Assembly (NCBI GenBank): GCA_022496185.1
Contig: WTXG01000014.1
Location: 310,001-374,000 of the forward strand
Reading direction: 5' to 3'
DNA: 64,000 nucleotides
Origin: Multifurca ochricompacta
Lineage: Eukaryota; Basidiomycota; Agaricomycetes; Russulales; Russulaceae
This document shows, in pieces, positions 59,689 through 64,000 of the stretch. The notes beneath the pieces are model-generated. The model was not told the origin of the DNA. It saw only the letters and a program-made list of their open reading frames with translations, and made no database searches. Every line of letters starts with the position of its first letter. Position 1 is the first letter of the stretch. Made by a program: the position numbers and the translations under genes.

Positions 59689-61823
59689 TCACTCTGTCGC
59701 GATTTCGCGCACCCACTTATCGATCTCCTTCCATATACCTTCCCGAACGCGCTCGTCCCACGCACCCATGATTAAGATGTCATGTACTGCATCCTTAGCC
59801 CACACCATCCGCACGCGAACGCCATCGTGCTCAAGTGCGCGTTCTAGTGCCACCACTTCGCGCTCGAGCCGCTCCGCATCACCCACCACGACCAGCGCTC
59901 TTGGGAACTCGGTGAACAGGCCCATTCCTGGTGGCACGCGGATGAACGGGTTACTTGCCGCGGTACGACCATCGCTGAATGTGGGGGAGCCATTGACGGC
60001 ACAGTCATATGTTTTGATGCCTTCATCACGGTAGTCGCGCGAATCTTTGTGTGGCCCAAGGGGTTCGAGATCGACCATTCCCTCTTCGCCATGGAAGACG
60101 GAGAGCACCCACTCACTCGCAGGCGAGACGTACGGCGAGTACACCATCTCGATCGGATGATGGCCCAAAAATGTACGGGAGAGCAGAGCGCGCGGCTCGG
60201 GGGTGTCTAATAGGTAATCCGTATCGGCATGAGGCCGTGGCCGACGCGAAGCAGGTACCTGAGGAAGTGTGTGCGCTGTGTGACAAAAAAGGATGATGTC
60301 AACACTAGCTTGACGCTCTCCTAATCGGAAATGATGACCGACCGCTACGTACAAGGATCGCAAGAGGGTGATAGAAGGAGCATCCCGTCCGGGGCGGGAA
60401 GTACGCCCTGGTCCCTAATCCAACGCGCGAGTGCTAGTACGAGATTGCCGCCAGCGCTATCGCCTATAAGAATGATGCGTGGTCGATATGCTGAAGCGAT
60501 GGGGTGGGTGTTCGTCCGGGACGAATGGATAGAGTGGGCGGGTGAATGCGGGATTGCATCATTTCCGCTAATAACCGGATCTACCGAGTCGGAGCAGCTA
60601 TGATGCTGTCGATGCTCAGTTTCGGCCACAGGAGACGAAGTCAGTGTGCGTGGTAGATTCGCGAAATTGTCCAAACGTGTTTCATTGTCCAAGGCCAGTC
60701 CGATGCTCGGGGTAAATGTGGGTGAGGAGGCATCCTGGCGCGTTGGGGAGTCATCGGTATGCGTGTGATAAGTGATAGGCGGATGTGGGTAATGATATTT
60801 GCCATCTGAACCTTTACGGGCGCCAAGATGGTGAGTTACTAAGTGGGCGTATACAGCAGCAGCATCTTGGAGCGCTCCCGGTACAGGGGAATGCTGCAAG
60901 AGTCTGTATTCGACAGCTTAAGAGCAAAGTCAACGACAAGGAGTAAGGTCGGGGTTGAGAACGCACCATGAATTTCTTGAAAGAGCTTGTCCTATCAAGA
61001 TGAATCAGTATATCACAAGCGCACCTAGATCGCGCTCATCGCGTACTTTCATGAGCCGGCGGGGTATCCGGGAGGTACCAGAGTTCTCATGAGCGGACAT
61101 ATGACAGTATCCACCTCCATGCAAGTAAATTCCAATCATGGGAGGGTAAGAATCGGCTGCGTCGGCCTCAACGTCCAAATTACAAGTTGAATCTCCGTTG
61201 TAGTGAAGGGGTTCGACTACCTGGAGGTCTACCTTGGGTAATTTGAAGTTGGAAGCGGGAGTGGATGTTGCAGAGATGATATCAGTGAGGGCCTCGTCGG
61301 ATTGAGAAGTCACTGTGAGCACATTGTTGGGAGTATGCTTTTCTTGATGATCCTTTTCGGGTGCGTTATCACCTCCACCTCTCCGGGTGCAGCGCATGCG
61401 CATGCGCACGTTTGGGGGTAGGGCCTTTGGCCATATGTAAGTACCAACCTTTTGGGATGGTACTTGATCGTCGTTAACAACACCGGTACAGAGCTCGTCT
61501 GGAAGGGGAGGGACCCAGGCAAAACGAGTCTCCTTGAGTGACTTTTCAACGGGTTCTTGAGTAGGGTCGCGCGTTCCCCAAGTAACGCCAGCTACTTCAG
61601 TGACTTTGTATATGCGTTTGGTGAATTTAACGACGATGATCTGGGTGATTGACCATGAAGAACGGGGGCGAAATGAAAGAGGAAGGATTGAGTAGTAAGC
61701 TGCCCAAAGAGGTACGAGAAGGATGGTTGTGAGTAGACGCTGAAAGACGTAAAAGGATTTCCAAGGCTCGTGAGCCCAGGGAAGATGCTGTTGATGAGGA
61801 TAGACAGGAGTCTTATCGTACAT
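59689..61823 (-). CDS. Hormone-sensitive-lipase-type alpha/beta hydrolase
   Basis: The N-terminus, MYDKTPVYPHQQHLPW, includes a hydrophobic helix (LLTTILLVPLWAAYYSIL), suggesting membrane attachment. The oxyanion motif is GIYLHGGGYCHMSAHE, the nucleophile lies in ILIGDSAGGNLVLALARWI, and the likely acid and base are Asp in VVVGDAERL and His in DAVHDILIM near the C-terminus (ending VREIATE). This is the alpha/beta hydrolase fold-3 group, which includes fungal steryl-acetyl hydrolases and lipases. Introns close as MKDKLFQEIHAVEYRLLQHS and CDPSHTLPQVP. Unusual is an insert of roughly 110 residues, His/Ser/Thr-rich, between the YAHLVTHHLG helix and the nucleophile strand. Substrate unknown. Confidence 0.88.
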
Positions 61824-62762
61824 AGGATGTTAGCGAAAGAGTGAAAGAATGAGAGGGTAAAGCGAAAATGAAAATAAAAATGAGAAGGGGCCTAGTTATG
61901 TCGTTGTTAAAGTAGTAAAAAGAAACGCGCAGCAAGGGGTGAGAGAGTAAAAAGTGGTGCTTGTGTGGTGTTCATACACGTGATCTAAGAGTGACCATAG
62001 AATAGCCGTTTGCCGTCCTTTGTGGCGTGGCCGTGGGCATGGGGATGGGCATGGGATAGCGTGGAGTAGAGCCAATTGCCTTGCCATCTCCATCTTATCC
62101 ATCTCATAGACAATAACAAGGTTGACCACTTGTTAATCATGCTCATGGTCTATGGATCCATGACGGAACTATATTGACCCAAGCCAGTCAGATTACCAAC
62201 AAAGATCACGTCACCGGTTCAACCCGATACCCGCTTGTGGCGGTCCTGTCTTTCCTCCGATCCGCTAACCCAAGACTATCAGGGACTAGGATGACCCAGG
62301 ATGACCCAGAGTCAGAGTCATCCAAATCCAAATCCACAAATCCAATCGGTCCGTTCCGTCCTCATTCCTTTCCTTATTCTTTCCCAACCCCCTTCCCCCC
62401 CCATCTTTCGGGAAAAATAGGAGGGTTTAATCATTCATTCGGGTTCGGGGATGAGTGCGGGACCGATTAGAAGACACAACAAGCAGCACAACTACTTCAT
62501 TAACAAACATGTTATGATGATGCTGATGCTGCTGCTGCTGACGAAATGTGTAATCGGCTTTGTGTTTACCTTGGCCTTGGCCATGGTGGAGCCTTGGAAC
62601 ACTTACAGCTCAAAATATCAGGCAGCATCTATGGCCGGGTCTAGGGTCTCCGGGTCTCCCTTTCTATAAAACCCTGGCCCACTTCTCCCCTTCGTCTTCA
62701 CTTTTCTGCAGTTCCTCTTCTAACTTTACTTTACTCTTCAGTACTTTCACCCTTTATCCCTA
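61824..62762. other. Intergenic between divergent genes
   Basis: This holds the promoters of the hydrolase (-) and the DUF2156 gene (+). Apart from the TATA box below I see no feature. Confidence 0.45.
62665..62671 (+). promoter_or_regulatory. TATA box
   Basis: TATAAAA lies 98 nt before the start codon at 62763 and is followed by a CT-rich leader (CTTCACTTTTC...CTTTACTTTACTCTTC), the usual core promoter layout here. Confidence 0.6.
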
Positions 62763-64000
62763 ATGGCCACTCTTCTCTCCCGAATCCCCTTCGACACCTC
62801 CTTTTTCACCACTAAGAGTCGTTTCTCTTATTGGCGCTCCTCAGAGCCAACTTCTATGCCTGGCTCCCCCCAACCCGCCTCCAACAACCACAACAACACA
62901 ACAACCACCCCCTCTACACAGCAGGAGCCGTCTGATCAGCAGATTCCCACCCATCCTCCCTCACCCAAACCCGCAGAGCCTGCCATTGACACACAGGGCG
63001 CCGCCGAGACGGGAGAGTTTGATTTTCAGGAGCCTTCCACGTCCACTCAGCAAGCCCAAGATGTTGAGGCAGACAAAGCCACTGGCGACAAGGCTGGCAT
63101 CGCTGAACTAATTGCTCAATACGGTTCCTCTTCTGCTACTTCATGGCTCGAGTTTGCCCGTTATAAGATTTGGCGTCCCACCGTTCCTATCCCCGGCTCT
63201 TCCTTCCCTCCCGTCCAAGGCTACCTCCGTTCCGATCCTTTTGTCTTCGCATGGGGTAACCCAATTGTTTCCGACCCTGCCGCTCTGGAGGCTACTTGCG
63301 CTGCCTTCATTGACTGGGCCAAATCTCAAAAACTTCGTCCGATCTGGCTTTGCGTCGATGGTCAGATGGAGCAGGTTCTTGGCGCTGAAGGCTCCAAATT
63401 TCGTTGGAGCACACTAAGCTGCATTGTCGAGGACTTTTTGGACCCTCGCTCGGTTGTTGAGCTGGCTCACTCACGTGGCGGAGGGTCGGAGGTTAAGGAT
63501 TTCAAAAAGAATTTGCGCCGGGCTGAACGTGAGAACGTCCGGGTTCGCGAAGTTCAGCCTGACCAGTGGACCGACGCCATGAAGCGTCAGGTTGAGGAAG
63601 GCATTGTCGACTGGAAGAAGAGCAAGACCGGCATCCAGATTGCTTCGGTAAGTCGACCTTGTCGCGCGTTTTGAGTTACCTTGTGTCTCTAATGTACATC
63701 CCCTACCCAGACTTCCTTCCAACCCTGGCTCGACTTTGAGCACCGTCGCTATTGGATCGCTGAGAAGGACTCCAACATTGTTGCCATTCTTGTCCTAGCT
63801 CACATCCACCACAAGCAGTATCAAATCAAGAACGCCGCCTCTTTCCCAAATGCACCCCGTGGGACTTCGGAGGAAATTATCTACCGCGCCATGTTGGATC
63901 TCCAAGACGAGGGCGTTTCAACTGACGAGTCAGACCGCAAATCGGAGGATGGCGCCTTTGTGTGGACCAAGACCGACGTCGAAGTTGCTCGCAAATTGAG
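62763..64000 (+). CDS. DUF2156 aminoacyl-transferase-like protein, cut by window end
   Basis: The protein starts MATLLSRIPFDTSFFTTKSR, has about 90 disordered residues, and then a DUF2156 (GNAT-like, MprF C-terminal type) fold: IAELIAQYGSSSATSWLEFA, VQGYLRSDPFVFAWGNPI, LRPIWLCVDGQMEQVL, then DFKKNLRRAERENVRVREV and, after one intron (63649-63710), STSFQPWLDFEHRRYWIAEK and LVLAHIHHKQYQIKNAASFP NAPRGTSEEIIYRAML. The KKNLRRAERE block and the QI-K-ALDFPNAP-like stretch correspond to fungal enzymes that transfer an amino acid from tRNA to ergosterol (ErdS, ErgS). No aspartyl-tRNA synthetase domain precedes it, so it resembles the free-standing ErgS class. Such a role is inferred. The 3' end lies outside. 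Confidence 0.8.

Noticed and set aside
1..64000. A defence island, secondary-metabolite cluster, CRISPR array or toxin locus
   Set aside because: I looked for NACHT/NLR, HET, PKS/NRPS, terpene synthase, P450 clusters and direct-repeat arrays and saw none; gene content is housekeeping plus lineage-specific membrane proteins.

Overview
The window is nuclear DNA of a filamentous basidiomycete, most likely an Agaricomycete; a Rhizoctonia/Ceratobasidium-type genome is my guess from gene style and roughly balanced base composition, not a proof. The genes are eukaryotic: split by many short GT-AG introns (mostly 45-90 nt), preceded by CT-rich leaders, placed on both strands without operons, and several belong to families I know mainly from mushroom-forming fungi. 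I see no tRNA, rRNA, CRISPR array or bacterial-style defence locus.

Layout. 1-1.6 kb: nothing recognisable. 1.6-3.1 kb (+): homoserine dehydrogenase, readable only across several frame breaks. 4.9-6.3 kb (-): a disordered protein ending in an Edc1/PNRC-like decapping-activator motif. 7.7-9.8 kb (-): dihydrolipoamide succinyltransferase (E2 of 2-oxoglutarate dehydrogenase). 10.1-10.9 kb (-): unknown Cys-containing protein. 11.2-12.1 kb (-) and 12.3-14.0 kb (+): RNA polymerase III subunit Rpc31 and mRNA-export factor Yra1/ALY, head to head; Yra1 has an unusually long intron. 14.2-15.6 kb (+): farnesyl/geranylgeranyl transferase alpha subunit. 16.2-17.8 kb (+): Q/P-rich protein with two Cys-rich modules. 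17.8-21.0 kb: a decayed patch with a LINE tail and a broken copy of the methyltransferase gene that stands intact at 22.6-23.8 kb (-). 21.1-22.4 kb (+): AIF-like FAD oxidoreductase.

23.9-25.2 kb (-) Kelch protein and 25.4-27.4 kb (+) auxin-efflux-carrier-type transporter are head to head; 27.6-29.8 kb (-) WW-domain membrane protein; 30.7-32.5 kb (-) MFSD5-like transporter, head to head with a tail-anchored fatty aldehyde dehydrogenase at 32.8-35.1 kb (+); 35.9-37.3 kb (-) seven-helix membrane protein; 38.9-41.6 kb (+) PH-domain protein; 42.2-42.8 and 43.1-43.4 kb (-) two small single-pass membrane proteins.

43.4-56.2 kb is a 12.8 kb stretch in which I can support no gene; it is full of short tandem repeats, many of 5-nt units, and has at least one promoter-like site. 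56.2-57.8 kb (-): conserved-looking unknown protein. 59.7-61.8 kb (-): hormone-sensitive-lipase-type alpha/beta hydrolase. 62.8 kb to the end (+): 5' part of a DUF2156 protein resembling fungal ergosteryl-aminoacyl transferases.

The genes are mostly housekeeping functions (amino-acid synthesis, TCA cycle, Pol III transcription, mRNA export and decay, prenylation, protein repair) mixed with lineage-specific membrane proteins. No co-functional cluster is evident; the points of interest are the DUF2156 gene, the decapping-activator motif, the twin Cys-module protein, the Yra1 intron insert and the large gene-free block.
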